Below, piece by piece: positions 7,688 to 16,573 of a stretch of 27,748 bases of DNA. The notes beneath the pieces are model-generated. The model was not told the DNA's origin and searched no databases. It saw only the letters and a program-made list of their open reading frames with translations. This stretch comes from JACTOJ01 sp032335695 (GTDB taxonomy: Bacteria > Bacillota > Clostridia > Clostridiales > Clostridiaceae). The position numbers were made by a program, and so were the translations under genes. Location of the stretch: positions 1 through 27,748 of the forward strand of contig NZ_JACTOJ010000037.1 in assembly GCF_032335695.1 (NCBI RefSeq). The letters run 5' to 3'. Each line of letters begins with the position of its first letter. Positions within the stretch are counted from its first letter, which is position 1.

Positions 7688-8133
7688 AACTTACGTTCCT
7701 TCCTCTTTTTTTTAAAAAAATCACTTAGAATATTCCCACATCTTTCATCATATAACCAATGGACATTCACAGCATAATCAAAATACTCATCTTCTGCCAA
7801 ATTTATCATAGATCCGCAAGCTCCTTTTTCCACATCTGGCGCTCCTATATATAAGTCTTTAATTCTAGCCTGAGCTATAGCCGAAATGCACATAGGACAA
7901 GGCTCCAAGGTAACATACATGCTGCAATCCTTAAGCCTCCAATTGTCTAGGGCTTTGCTTGCTTCTCTTATCGCTATTATTTCAGCATGAGCTGTGACGT
8001 CCTTGCTTTTTTCCTTCAAATTATGCGCTTTAGAAATAACTTTTCCTTCTTTTACAATCACTGCTCCTACTGGCACTTCTCCCAGTTCAAAAGCAATATT
8101 AGCTTCCTCTAATGCCTGCTCTATATGATTCAT
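7684..8133 (-). CDS. tadA: tRNA adenosine(34) deaminase TadA
   Basis: Zinc deaminase converting adenosine-34 to inosine in tRNA-Arg(ACG). The catalytic motif is HAE followed by PCPMC: zinc ligands are the His in TAHAEI and the two Cys in LEPCPMC, with the Glu of HAE as proton shuttle. Length is about 149 residues, standard for TadA. I start at the ATG at 8133 rather than a GTG five codons earlier, because AAAGGG, at correct spacing, lies between them. It overlaps glgB by 4 nt. A cytosine/guanine deaminase would be an alternative, but the length and motifs favour TadA. Confidence 0.9.
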   Translation of the reverse strand: MNHIEQALEEANIAFELGEVPVGAVIVKEGKVISKAHNLKEKSKDVTAHAEIIAIREASKALDNWRLKDCSMYVTLEPCPMCISAIAQARIKDLYIGAPDVEKGACGSMINLAEDEYFDYAVNVHWLYDERCGNILSDFFKKKRKERKL

Positions 8134-8285
8134 ATATTTCCCTTTCACACATAATAATACATCAAATTGAAATTAATGGCTATGTATTAAATTTATATTA
8201 TCATTATTAAACTTTTATCCATATATAATTCAGCTTCCGTTTTAAATACAAGCTGATTTTTAACACTTTTTAAAACCTATTATAT

Positions 8286-9290
8286 TTACTGTTTTATTAT
8301 AAAAGCAGAAGGCAGATATCTTGGGCCTGCAGGACTTGAAGGTTTATTAATAATCCTTCCTTCATATACCATGGTAGTGGAAGCTCCTCCATCAAGATTA
8401 GCTGCATTATAGGCTCCATAGCTAAGCATTATATCTTGTACATCCTTGAGACTCGCCCCTATGCTGTTAACCTGTCTGCCATCTATGACCAGCATTATAA
8501 CTGTTCCATCCTTTCTCTGACCTATAACTGTTCTCGGATTTAGGGAGCCGCTGGTACCTATATCCTGCTTTATCATCGGCTCTCCATTCACAATCAAATA
8601 GGGGCCAAAGGATACTGCATCCCTTATCTTCTTTTCTTTCGCCTGAGCCAGAGTATATCTTCCAAGTACCAAAGCAGAGTCAGAATTAAAGCCTATTATC
8701 TGATATTGTTGCCCTTCTTTCCCGTATATAACCTTGCCGTTAGAAATAACAAGTCCCATAGGCGTTCCTCCGTTTCCCACACCGTTGTCGTCAGAGAAGC
8801 CACCAGCATTTATTCCGCCTACCGCCCCTGTCTCCTTTATAATGTCTAAAAGCTTAGTACCCATAGCCCCCATATGTTCAGTACTAGCAATGGATACCAT
8901 GGAAGGATTAGATATAAGCAAAATGTAGCCTTTTATTTGGTTTGTGCTTATATCCACTAATTTGACTTCACTCTCATCCTTTTTAATGCTGGAATCAAAC
9001 ACCGCTATAGCTTTATCGTCACTAACTTTTCCTTCATCATGAACCTTATACTTTTCAACTATCTTATTTATTTCGCTGTCACTTAAAAACCAAGTGGCAA
9101 GATACTGATGAGAAAGAGTTTCCATAGCAGTAGTCACTATTTTCTCTTTTATATTTACAAAGGGTCCATAATATATCATAGGTATGCTGAAAGCACCTGC
9201 CACTAATATTTGAACTGTAATAAACAGCAGTATGTTTTTAATGATTTTTTTATACTTTCCTGAGGATTTTTTATATCTCTTGCCTGCCAA
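8286..9290 (-). CDS. Membrane-anchored phosphodiester glycosidase family protein (NAGPA domain)
   Basis: Belongs to the family containing the NAGPA domain (phosphodiester alpha-N-acetylglucosaminidase; in bacteria often labelled exopolysaccharide biosynthesis protein). A basic N-terminus is followed by one membrane segment at about residues 20-42, so the rest is probably outside the cell. The C-terminal 200 residues carry the family signature: GGINAGGF, NPRTVIGQ, VIDGR and NLDGGASTTMVY. I prefer the TTG at 9290, since AAGAGGTG lies 6 nt before it and directly abuts the GTG at 9299 that would give 337 residues. A cell-envelope glycan is the likely target, but its identity is unknown. It is not obviously in an operon. 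Confidence 0.85.
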   Translation of the reverse strand: MAGKRYKKSSGKYKKIIKNILLFITVQILVAGAFSIPMIYYGPFVNIKEKIVTTAMETLSHQYLATWFLSDSEINKIVEKYKVHDEGKVSDDKAIAVFDSSIKKDESEVKLVDISTNQIKGYILLISNPSMVSIASTEHMGAMGTKLLDIIKETGAVGGINAGGFSDDNGVGNGGTPMGLVISNGKVIYGKEGQQYQIIGFNSDSALVLGRYTLAQAKEKKIRDAVSFGPYLIVNGEPMIKQDIGTSGSLNPRTVIGQRKDGTVIMLVIDGRQVNSIGASLKDVQDIMLSYGAYNAANLDGGASTTMVYEGRIINKPSSPAGPRYLPSAFIIKQ

Positions 9291-9464
9291 AGTTCTCACC
9301 TCTTACCAGCTATTGTAGCAATGTTTATAATATTCTGTGTTTTAAACAAACATCAATGCTCATTAATACAATAGCCTATGTCTAAAAAACCCTAAATCGC
9401 TATACCTTTTAAACATAGACTAGTATAAATATTTTATCATAATTCTCTTGTGCTTTTCTATAGC

Positions 9465-10376
9465 TTATGCGCTTTTTTTCTCTTGTCCCTGAAGCTTCCC
9501 TTTTCTTGAAAAATTGATTTGTGAGCATATCATTCCCACAAGCATTAATCCGCAGCCTGCAAGTCCTCTCGCTCCAAGATTCTCCTGCAATATAAGGAAG
9601 CCACCTATGGATGCAAATACTGATTCCATACTCAATATTATAGCCGCATGAGTAGGCTTAGCTCCTTTTTGACCTAATATTTGAAGAGTGTAAGCTATAC
9701 CTACGGAAAAAACTCCTCCGTATATTATTGGAATAGCTGCCATTCCAATAGACTGAAGATCGATCTTCTCAGAAGCGAAGGCCACAATAAAGCTCAAAAT
9801 GGAGCAGGTAACATATTGAATAAAAGCTAATTTTATAGAATTAACTCTGGCTGAAAAGTAGTCTATGACTAATATATGAAGCGCAAAGAAAAAAGCCCCT
9901 GCCAGTTCTAATAAATCGCTATTGGCTATGGAAAAATCGCTTCCAACACTCAAAATATATAATCCAAATACAGCTATTATAGCCCCTATCCAAGAATTAA
10001 GCCCTATTTTGTGTTTTAAGAATACTCCAAGTATTGGCACTATCACTATATAAAGACCAGTTATAAATGCAGCTTTCCCTGCTGGAGTACCAATAAGACC
10101 AACCTGCTGAAGGGAAGAACCTGCAAATATGAATATTCCTGCTATTACTCCATATAAGTATATCCTATTAGAAGGAACCTTTATTTCTCTCTCATCATCC
10201 TTCTTAAAAAATATGATTATAGGTATGATGGCTATGCTTCCAAGGGCAAACCTTACAGCATTATAAGTGAATGCTCCTATATAGTCCATACCTACTCTCT
10301 GTGCCACAAAGGCAAACCCCCATATAAAGGCAGCTGTAAGCAGTAATATATTAGATTTCGTACTATTTCTATTCAT
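9465..10376 (-). CDS. EamA/DMT-superfamily transporter
   Basis: Ten hydrophobic segments in two five-helix repeats, the EamA (drug/metabolite transporter) arrangement. Repeat one includes LLTAAFIWGFAFVAQRVGM near the N-terminus and GLYIVIVPILGVFL at its end. Repeat two ends with ILSMESVFASIGGFLILQE, the typical motif of the second EamA domain. I start at the ATG at 10376 (303 residues), preceded by GGGGGA at good spacing; the open frame extends 12 codons further without a binding site. The substrate is unknown; many relatives export amino acids or metabolites. An inverted repeat at 10402-10427 lies just upstream and could be an operator. Confidence 0.88.
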   Translation of the reverse strand: MNRNSTKSNILLLTAAFIWGFAFVAQRVGMDYIGAFTYNAVRFALGSIAIIPIIIFFKKDDEREIKVPSNRIYLYGVIAGIFIFAGSSLQQVGLIGTPAGKAAFITGLYIVIVPILGVFLKHKIGLNSWIGAIIAVFGLYILSVGSDFSIANSDLLELAGAFFFALHILVIDYFSARVNSIKLAFIQYVTCSILSFIVAFASEKIDLQSIGMAAIPIIYGGVFSVGIAYTLQILGQKGAKPTHAAIILSMESVFASIGGFLILQENLGARGLAGCGLMLVGMICSQINFSRKGKLQGQEKKSA

Positions 10377-10401
10377 ATTTTTTTCCCCCAATAATATCGT
10401 C

Positions 10402-10427
10402 GTTATACTCATACTAAAAAGTATAAC
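10402..10427. promoter_or_regulatory. Inverted repeat upstream of the EamA gene
   Basis: GTTATACT (10402-10409) and AGTATAAC (10420-10427) form a perfect 8-bp inverted repeat with 10 nt between the arms, 26 nt upstream of the start codon. The arms contain TATACT/AGTATA, so they may also hold promoter elements. A dimeric repressor site is possible; no regulator gene is adjacent. Confidence 0.4.
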
Positions 10428-10464
10428 ATCTATATGGATTTTGTAAACAAGCTATAAAAGTAAA

Positions 10465-10493
10465 CCGCTTCACTCTGTATTAAGAGGAAGCGG
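10465..10493 (-). terminator. Terminator of the 10505 gene
   Basis: CCGCTTC (10465-10471) and GAAGCGG (10487-10493) form a GC-rich 7-bp stem. Read leftward it is followed by TTTACTTTT. It lies 11 nt past the stop codon of the minus-strand gene, the expected position for an intrinsic terminator. Confidence 0.7.
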
Positions 10494-10504
10494 CACACAT
10501 CCTT

Positions 10505-10903
10505 TTATCTTGCTATTATTATCTGCACATCGGACTCCAATTTTTCTTTTGCAGCGATATATGCTAAAGCGGCACCAGTCAAAGCTAGACCTGTAGCTAA
10601 AATAAATTTAATATTAGGTGAAATATTAATAGTAGTATCTCCCTGTTCTTGTTTTTCTCTTATCTGTTCATATCTTGCTACAGATATTTTGTAATTAATC
10701 ATATTTGTGAAAATAGCCATAAAAAAAGCTACAGTACTTATTTGAGCTGGTGTCGGCTTAAACACAGGAGGGGTTTCATCTTTTGCTCTAGCATATTCTA
10801 TTTGGAGCGACTCATTAGTGCTATATATAAATATCAGAGATATTATTATAGAAATAGTTGAAGATATTCTTCCAATTTTCAGCAAATCAATTTCAGTAGG
10901 CAC
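10505..10903 (-). CDS. Small membrane protein of unknown function
   Basis: I do not recognise this protein. It has about 132 residues, with three hydrophobic segments near residues 12-30, 54-72 and 98-117, and a charged stretch rich in Glu, Lys and Gln (EQIREKQEQGD) between the second and third. I place the start at the GTG at 10903 because AGGAGG sits 8 nt upstream of it and touches the GTG three codons earlier. It is a single-gene unit with its own terminator, between the EamA gene and the sensor kinase, and could be a small membrane scaffold. Nothing suggests transfer. Confidence 0.7.
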   Translation of the reverse strand: MPTEIDLLKIGRISSTISIIISLIFIYSTNESLQIEYARAKDETPPVFKPTPAQISTVAFFMAIFTNMINYKISVARYEQIREKQEQGDTTINISPNIKFILATGLALTGAALAYIAAKEKLESDVQIIIAR

Positions 10904-10963
10904 ACTAACCACCTCCTACTCTTATAATATTAAATTTACGTAAGTTTGGAGTATAAATACACG

Positions 10964-10997
10964 AAAAAAACAGTTGAACAGATTTACTGTCCAACTG
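10964..10997 (-). terminator. Intrinsic terminator after the sensor kinase gene
   Basis: CAGTTG (10971-10976) pairs with CAACTG (10992-10997) and ACAG (10978-10981) with CTGT (10987-10990) around a 5-nt loop. Read leftward, seven T residues follow (10970-10964). This is a strong rho-independent terminator placed 41 nt past the kinase stop codon. Confidence 0.85.
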
Positions 10998-11037
10998 GAA
11001 TTAGGAATTGCATTTTCCAAGTAACAGACATATTCTG

Positions 11038-13758
11038 TTATAAATAAATATCTGAAAACTCTACATTAATGCTTTGTACAATATGATTTTCCAGTAAATC
11101 TCCAACATGCCTGTTCTCTTCATTATCATCAATTATTTTATCTGGGATAAATATTCTAAAGGTACTTCCGTTGCCAAGCTTACTTTTTACAGATACTCTT
11201 CCACCTAGTGCCTCTACAAACTTTTTCACCAACGATAAGCCTATGCCGCTTCCCTCTGATTGCCGTGATAAGGAGCTATCTACCTGCCCAAACCTTTCAA
11301 AGATTACATCCAATTTATCCTCTGGTATGCCGATGCCATTATCCTTTACTTCAAGGCAAATTGTATCCTCATTATAAGTTAGTTCTACGCTTATATAATC
11401 ACCGGTTGAAGTAAATTTAATGGCATTAGATATCAGATTCAACAGTATTCTTTCATATTTTTCATCATCTATACCAATAATTTTGCTTTTCAAGGAGGAT
11501 TTAAAATTCATGGTGATATTTTTTTGTGCAGCATAAGGCTTAACAGATTCAACAATAGATTGAGTTAAAAATACTATGTCTAAATTTCTCTTGTTTATTT
11601 TAATGCTGCCAGCATTGGCTCTGGTAATATCTAGAAGATTATTTACCAGCCTTAGCTGTCTGAAGGTATTCTGCTTTATCATTCTTAAATAATTATTAAC
11701 TCTATCCGGCAAATCCTTTTTGTGAAAATATTCTATAGATTGAACTGCAGAATTAATTACATTAAGAGGAGTCCTAAACTCATGGGAAATTAAAGATAAA
11801 AATTCATCCTTCATCTCCAGTGCCTTTTTTAAAGTTTCATTATTTTCTCTCTCAACCGCAAGCAATTTGTCTTGAGTATCTTTTAGCACTTCCTGGTTTC
11901 TTACAATATCCGTTATATCCCGAGTGCTTGTAATTCCATAAATAAGTTTATTATTCTCATCATAAACTGGTACACCGCTTACCACACTATAAGAATACTG
12001 TCCATTTTTCTCATACTTTAATATTTCATCCTTCACCGTCCTTCCCCTTAATACTTCTGAACTTACATTTTCTTCAAAGGTTATCTCATTCTCATTAAAA
12101 TCAAAGGCTTCCGGCATATCAAAATATTCTTGAAACCTGTCGTAAGCTTCTGCAAGACTTTTATCATCACTTACTTTTTTTATTAAATAATTTCCGTTGC
12201 TATCATAGATATACACTGATTCACGCATACTTCTAATAATTGCCTCTAAAAGAGTATTCTGAGCCCTGATCTTTTGTTCCTTCAACATTAAATCAGTTAT
12301 ATCCATAGTCATAAAAACTCCAAGCTCCACCTCACCTTTAGAGTCCAATACTGGCACACCTTTTGTAATATAATAGTACTCTTTTCCCTTTTCTTTCTTC
12401 TTAAAAGCTAATTCTCTAACCTTTTCTCCATTAAGCACTCTATATTCACACAGTTCTTCTTTTTTTAATCTATTCCCCTTAAAATCGAAGTACTCCGCCT
12501 TATTATACCTATCACTTAAAGTAAAACCATTAGGTTCAAAATAGCTTTTTTCTGTTTTACTCTGCGTTAAAAAGCGTTCATCCTTATCAATTATAGTCAG
12601 AATATCTCCCACACTTTCTATAGTTGCCTCCAGCTTTTTACTTTGTTCTTCCATCAATTTTCTTTCAATTATTGTTTCAGTAATATTTTTGTTGGTCTGC
12701 AGTATCATCTTATTTCCGTCTTCATCCATAATCATTTGATGCATAGCCTGAACAACAAGTGCTCTTCCGTCCTTTGTAGTATGCTGTATCTCTCCGCTCC
12801 AAAATCCATCCTGAAGCACCTGTGCTTTAATTTTCTTAAAATCCTGCATAAGTACACTTTTTAATAAATCATGACATACGGATCCCAAGGCTTCTCCACT
12901 GGTGTATCCATACATTATTTCTGCTCCCTTATTCCAATAGACAATAGTTCCATCTATATTCCATGCAAAAATAGCTTCTCTAGACATCTCTAACAGTGTA
13001 GCCTGCAGCTTCAATTTTTCATTTTGCTGCTTTATGATTAAATTTTGCTCTTCTATCCTTTTTCTTCTAAGTACCTGATCGGTTATATCCTCAGTAATAG
13101 CCACACAATATTCTATATTACTTCCTTCATAAATAGGAATTAAGGATATCTTCCAATAGGTTGTTCCTCTCCTCAACCCGTCATACTTATATTCATCAAT
13201 ATTAACATTCTTCCCTGTGCTTATAACTTTCTTAAACATATCACTATATATAGCTTCTTTAACTCCGTTCAAGGTATGCTTTATGCCTAATCCTATAGTA
13301 TTTTTCTTTTTATTAAAGGGTTCGTCAAAAAAACTGAGGAACTTATCATTAGCCTTAAGAAGTATATTATCCGGAAAACTATAAATTCCCATTCCACAAT
13401 GTTCATTTTTACTTACCGAATCAGTAAAAGAGACTATACCATTAAAATTAGACTTTGTTTTTTCAACAAAGCTATATATAATTAATTCATTTTGATATGT
13501 AATTTTTATATCCACAAACTTCACCTCTAAATATTTGGTGAATATGAAATATCCATTATTATCTTCTGTTTCTTCACAGTTAAAATTCGGCCCTATTCTT
13601 AAGCTTCTAAATATATCATTTATATCTTTATTTAATAACTCTTTAGTCTTGTACTGAGTCATTTGGATGAAATGTTGGTTTACCTTAGCGACTATATTAT
13701 TCTTTACAGCAATAAAAGCAAAATCATTCAATTCATCACAAAACCTTATATTCTGCAA
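11038..13758 (-). CDS. Soluble multi-PAS sensor histidine kinase
   Basis: A 906-residue hybrid-free kinase without membrane segments, so it senses a cytoplasmic signal. Four to five PAS-like modules precede the kinase core, at about residues 5-100, 115-230, 250-370, 375-495 and 500-620; several end in the typical DIT motif (EDITDQ, MDITDL, TRDITDI) and are linked by short coiled coils. The HisKA region has SHEFRTPLN with phospho-acceptor His659. The HATPase domain shows the N box (NLISNAIKFT), DNGIGIP and GSGIGLSLV. No response regulator is adjacent, resembling the orphan kinases that feed Spo0A in Clostridia; that target is an inference. Translation appears to start at TTG with a GGGGGGA site 6-7 nt upstream. 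Confidence 0.93.
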   Translation of the reverse strand: MQNIRFCDELNDFAFIAVKNNIVAKVNQHFIQMTQYKTKELLNKDINDIFRSLRIGPNFNCEETEDNNGYFIFTKYLEVKFVDIKITYQNELIIYSFVEKTKSNFNGIVSFTDSVSKNEHCGMGIYSFPDNILLKANDKFLSFFDEPFNKKKNTIGLGIKHTLNGVKEAIYSDMFKKVISTGKNVNIDEYKYDGLRRGTTYWKISLIPIYEGSNIEYCVAITEDITDQVLRRKRIEEQNLIIKQQNEKLKLQATLLEMSREAIFAWNIDGTIVYWNKGAEIMYGYTSGEALGSVCHDLLKSVLMQDFKKIKAQVLQDGFWSGEIQHTTKDGRALVVQAMHQMIMDEDGNKMILQTNKNITETIIERKLMEEQSKKLEATIESVGDILTIIDKDERFLTQSKTEKSYFEPNGFTLSDRYNKAEYFDFKGNRLKKEELCEYRVLNGEKVRELAFKKKEKGKEYYYITKGVPVLDSKGEVELGVFMTMDITDLMLKEQKIRAQNTLLEAIIRSMRESVYIYDSNGNYLIKKVSDDKSLAEAYDRFQEYFDMPEAFDFNENEITFEENVSSEVLRGRTVKDEILKYEKNGQYSYSVVSGVPVYDENNKLIYGITSTRDITDIVRNQEVLKDTQDKLLAVERENNETLKKALEMKDEFLSLISHEFRTPLNVINSAVQSIEYFHKKDLPDRVNNYLRMIKQNTFRQLRLVNNLLDITRANAGSIKINKRNLDIVFLTQSIVESVKPYAAQKNITMNFKSSLKSKIIGIDDEKYERILLNLISNAIKFTSTGDYISVELTYNEDTICLEVKDNGIGIPEDKLDVIFERFGQVDSSLSRQSEGSGIGLSLVKKFVEALGGRVSVKSKLGNGSTFRIFIPDKIIDDNEENRHVGDLLENHIVQSINVEFSDIYL

Positions 13759-13993
13759 AATAATCCCCCCAAAAGAAGCATGAGCGTTATCATTATTATT
13801 TATATAATAATAATTTTACTACAATACTTCTTCAATTGCTTACAAAAAACGCTAATAATATATAAAATTTTAAATTATCGTTTATTTTATACAAAAATAT
13901 TTTTTAAAATACATTTTTTACAATTTTCATATATTTTAAAATTACGCTAACATAAAGTTTTCCAAACTGAATGGATGTCTTAAATCATAAATT

Positions 13994-14034
13994 AAAAAGC
14001 CTGAGCAATATTAAAAATATTGTTCAAGCTTTTT
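13994..14034. terminator. Terminator after the TIR-like gene
   Basis: AAAAAGC with TGAGCAATATT (13994-14012) pairs with AATATTGTTCA with AGCTTTTT (14016-14034), with one unpaired base in the stem. It ends 3 nt before the stop codon region of the minus-strand gene and, read leftward, finishes in a T-rich tail (CTTTTTAATTT). The rest of 13759-13993 is AT-rich and contains no gene that I can support. Confidence 0.75.
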
Positions 14035-14036
14035 GG

Positions 14037-14720
14037 TTATCTAAATTCTTTGTTAAAGCATGCGTACTGAAATTCCGGCTGTGTCTGAAGGTAGTAGCCC
14101 GTCCTTACCTGACCTACCCAATTCTCAAAGATAGATTTCCAATCGTTCCTTGAAAAAAAGGTTTCAATAGGGTTTGCTGCGGTAGAATCCCACTCTAATA
14201 TTAAAAATGGACCTATTCCAAAAGACCAAATTCCAGTCTGCTCCACTCCTGTTTCTCGTATCAATAAAAGCGGCAGCCCATATTGATAAGCCATAGCAGG
14301 CTCAATTTGAGCAAATGGACTTCCTTCCCAGGTTTCTTGTCCTATAGGTTCATTTAGATTATTTTTTATAACATTTACATATCTTTGTCTAAGATTGAGT
14401 GATACCATTCCATAACTGGAATAGATCATTCTTCTGATATTGGTTAATGGTGTTTCTGGATACTGCTCACTTATAGGAAGAGTTCTTGGGAAAAGCAGAG
14501 CATTTCTTATTTCTTTTATTATTGCATCTACAAATTCCTGCTGCACTGGATTTAATCTGCTTGGATGACTTAAAAATGCCGGTATCCTAAATAGAAGCTT
14601 AGAGGATTCTTTCATTAGTTCTGTGGGGCTAGGGCGCTTAATGATTGTGTTTTCATCTGAGCTTTCTACCTTTTTTACCTCATCAGTTTTGGGTTTAAAT
14701 TTTGTTCTATCTAATTCCAC
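14037..14720 (-). CDS. Probable TIR-like / nucleoside deoxyribosyltransferase-like protein
   Basis: The protein has a charged, probably disordered N-terminus (1-40) and then a compact domain. The domain pattern FLSHPSRLNPVQQEF, LFPRTL, YP..PL..IRRMI, SYGMVSL and later IEPAMAYQYGLPLLLIRE resembles a family of small Rossmann-like proteins related to TIR and nucleoside 2-deoxyribosyltransferase folds, in which a conserved Glu before AMA is expected at the active site. I recall this pattern from actinobacterial proteins, so the assignment is tentative. Such domains often cleave or bind nucleotides and occur in defence and signalling. Start is GTG with GAGGG upstream. A tiny membrane-peptide gene lies 63 nt upstream on the same strand, and CRISPR array 1 begins beyond it. 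Confidence 0.55.
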   Translation of the reverse strand: MELDRTKFKPKTDEVKKVESSDENTIIKRPSPTELMKESSKLLFRIPAFLSHPSRLNPVQQEFVDAIIKEIRNALLFPRTLPISEQYPETPLTNIRRMIYSSYGMVSLNLRQRYVNVIKNNLNEPIGQETWEGSPFAQIEPAMAYQYGLPLLLIRETGVEQTGIWSFGIGPFLILEWDSTAANPIETFFSRNDWKSIFENWVGQVRTGYYLQTQPEFQYACFNKEFR

Positions 14721-14783
14721 AAAAATCCCTCTCTTTCACTTTATATAGTATATAAATAGCGAAGGAAAGGTTCATATGATTTA

Positions 14784-14876
14784 TTAATTCTTCAGCACGG
14801 TTATTATACCAGTTGATATAATTGTTAATGCCATTAAGGTAGGGAATAGAGACTTTCTTTTACGCTTAAAAAACAT
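14784..14876 (-). CDS. 30-residue cationic single-span membrane peptide (candidate)
   Basis: A short open frame starts at an ATG preceded by AAGGATGTG at 6 nt. It encodes a basic N-terminus (FFKRKRKS) followed by a hydrophobic helix (FPTLMALTIISTGIITVL) and ends in KN, so a single inner-membrane span with a positive inside end is predicted. It lies 63 nt upstream of the TIR-like gene on the same strand and may be cotranscribed. The good binding site and the amphipathic layout support a real small protein. A spurious ORF in AT-rich DNA remains possible. Confidence 0.45.
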   Translation of the reverse strand: MFFKRKRKSLFPTLMALTIISTGIITVLKN

Positions 14877-14977
14877 ATGAATCACATCCTTATAATATTT
14901 TTCGAATATTTTTTACATAATTTACATATTTCTATAACTGTTTTTGCTTGATTGTGCTCGGTAAAATACTGTAATAC

Positions 14978-16573
14978 ATTAATAGAGCATCTTATATCTT
15001 CAGTTTATAAGTAGACGGTTTATGTTCAAGGCAGCCTCAATTAAATACATCTTATGTTACATCTTCAGGTAAAATGCCTTATGAATATATATATGGCTTT
15101 ATCATTTAAATACATTTTATGTTATATCTTCAGAATGTACCAATCTATGTTCTATGCATCAAACACCTATTTAAATACATCTTATGTTATATCTTCAGAT
15201 TGCAATGACTCCTTATAGCCGAAAAGCATATGAATTTAAATACATCTTATGTTATATCTTCAGTTAAAGTTTGCTTATCTCGTAATCCTAACCCTAATGC
15301 ATTTAAATACATCTTATGTTATATCTTCAGTGAATAGACGGAGATTAAGGACAAGCTTTAAAGACAATTTAAATACATCTTATGTTATATCTTCAGCCTA
15401 ACGATCAAGTCTCTATTGCAAGATATGGTCCTGATTTAAATACATCTTATGTTATATCTTCAGTTGGGTGGATCGGCGGATAAACAAGAAGTTCTTAAAT
15501 TTAAATACATCTTATGTTATATCTTCAGCTTCTAAGTAATCCGCTTTACTTCTCAAATAATAATTTAAATACATCTTATGTTATATCTTCAGGCGTTATA
15601 GAATTTGATTGTTACGGATTCATGTTAAAATTTAAATACATCTTATGTTATATCTTCAGTAGCAGAAGTTTTAAGAGTTAGCATTATACCAATAAATTTA
15701 AATACATCTTATGTTATATCTTCAGACGCTTTTTTTATTTTGCTTTAAGGAGGTGAGACAGATTTAAATACATCTTATGTTATATCTTCAGTCTACAGAT
15801 ATAAACACTTATAGGTATCTGCAGCAATTTAAATACATCTTATGTTATATCTTCAGTTATCTTCATCAGGGGTTATTGCCTTAGGCTCCTTATTTAAATA
15901 CATCTTATGTTATATCTTCAGTACAATTCTACTTTGGCTACAATTTTTTTTCTGCCTATTTAAATACATCTTATGTTATATCTTCAGCATATCCCCATCA
16001 AAAAGAGATGGATGCTTAATTTTATTTAAATACATCTTATGTTATATCTTCAGCTGATATTTTATTTTTATCAATTTGAATACATTGATTTAAATACATC
16101 TTATGTTATATCTTCAGTACATAAACTATGTTATCTCTAAGAGAAAGTAGGATTTAAATACATCTTATGTTATATCTTCAGCTGGATGTCTCTATAAATA
16201 GATTGATTATTGTATTCAATTTAAATACATCTTATGTTATATCTTCAGTAAGGCAGTTTCAATGCTTAATTTATCTCCAAGCTGATTTAAATACATCTTA
16301 TGTTATATCTTCAGGTAGCCGGACATCTGTTAGGCGGTGCTGTAAATTTATTTAAATACATCTTATGTTATATCTTCAGTATATAGTTCCTTAAAATCGG
16401 ATACATTTTCTTCATTTAAATACATCTTATGTTATATCTTCAGCCATAGATAACTTAATTGATGCAGTTAATAACGTATTTAAATACATCTTATGTTATA
16501 TCTTCAGACATCATTCCACCTACCAATTTCCTTAGCAAATCCGATTTAAATACATCTTATGTTATATCTTCAG
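14978..16573 (-). CRISPR. CRISPR array 1: type I-B, 25 repeats and 24 spacers
   Basis: The 30-bp repeat on the plus strand begins ATTTAAATACATCTTATG and ends TTATATCTTCAG. Repeats start at 14978, 15039, 15104, 15169, 15234, 15301, 15367, 15434, 15499, 15563, 15630, 15696, 15762, 15827, 15892, 15958, 16024, 16088, 16152, 16219, 16285, 16350, 16414, 16478 and 16544. Spacers are 34-37 bp. Decay is confined to the left end: the copy at 14978 is only 26 bp with an internal deletion, 15039 has two changes and 15104 one. The left is therefore the old trailer end and transcription runs leftward from the leader beside cas2. In the transcript the repeat begins CTGAAGATA and ends with the handle ATTTAAAT. 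Many spacers read as open protein-coding sequence on one strand. Confidence 0.98.

Noticed and set aside
9376..9418. CTATGT ... ACATAG hairpin between the NAGPA-family and EamA genes as a terminator
   Set aside because: The stem is short and weak and has no T tract on the expected side.
13663..13950. 95-codon plus-strand frame in an AT-rich gap
   Set aside because: It starts antisense inside the kinase gene, has a low-complexity Ile/Tyr/Lys composition and no ribosome site.
15842..16355. Plus-strand open frames inside array 1 encoding repeated LFKYILCYIFS or LNTSYVISS peptides
   Set aside because: They are translations of the CRISPR repeats; no ribosome site or codon signal.
14978..16573. 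Rightward transcription of array 1
   Set aside because: Repeat decay is at the left, the leader-like region and promoter are at the right beside cas2, and the 3' handle ATTTAAAT fits I-B repeats only on the minus strand.
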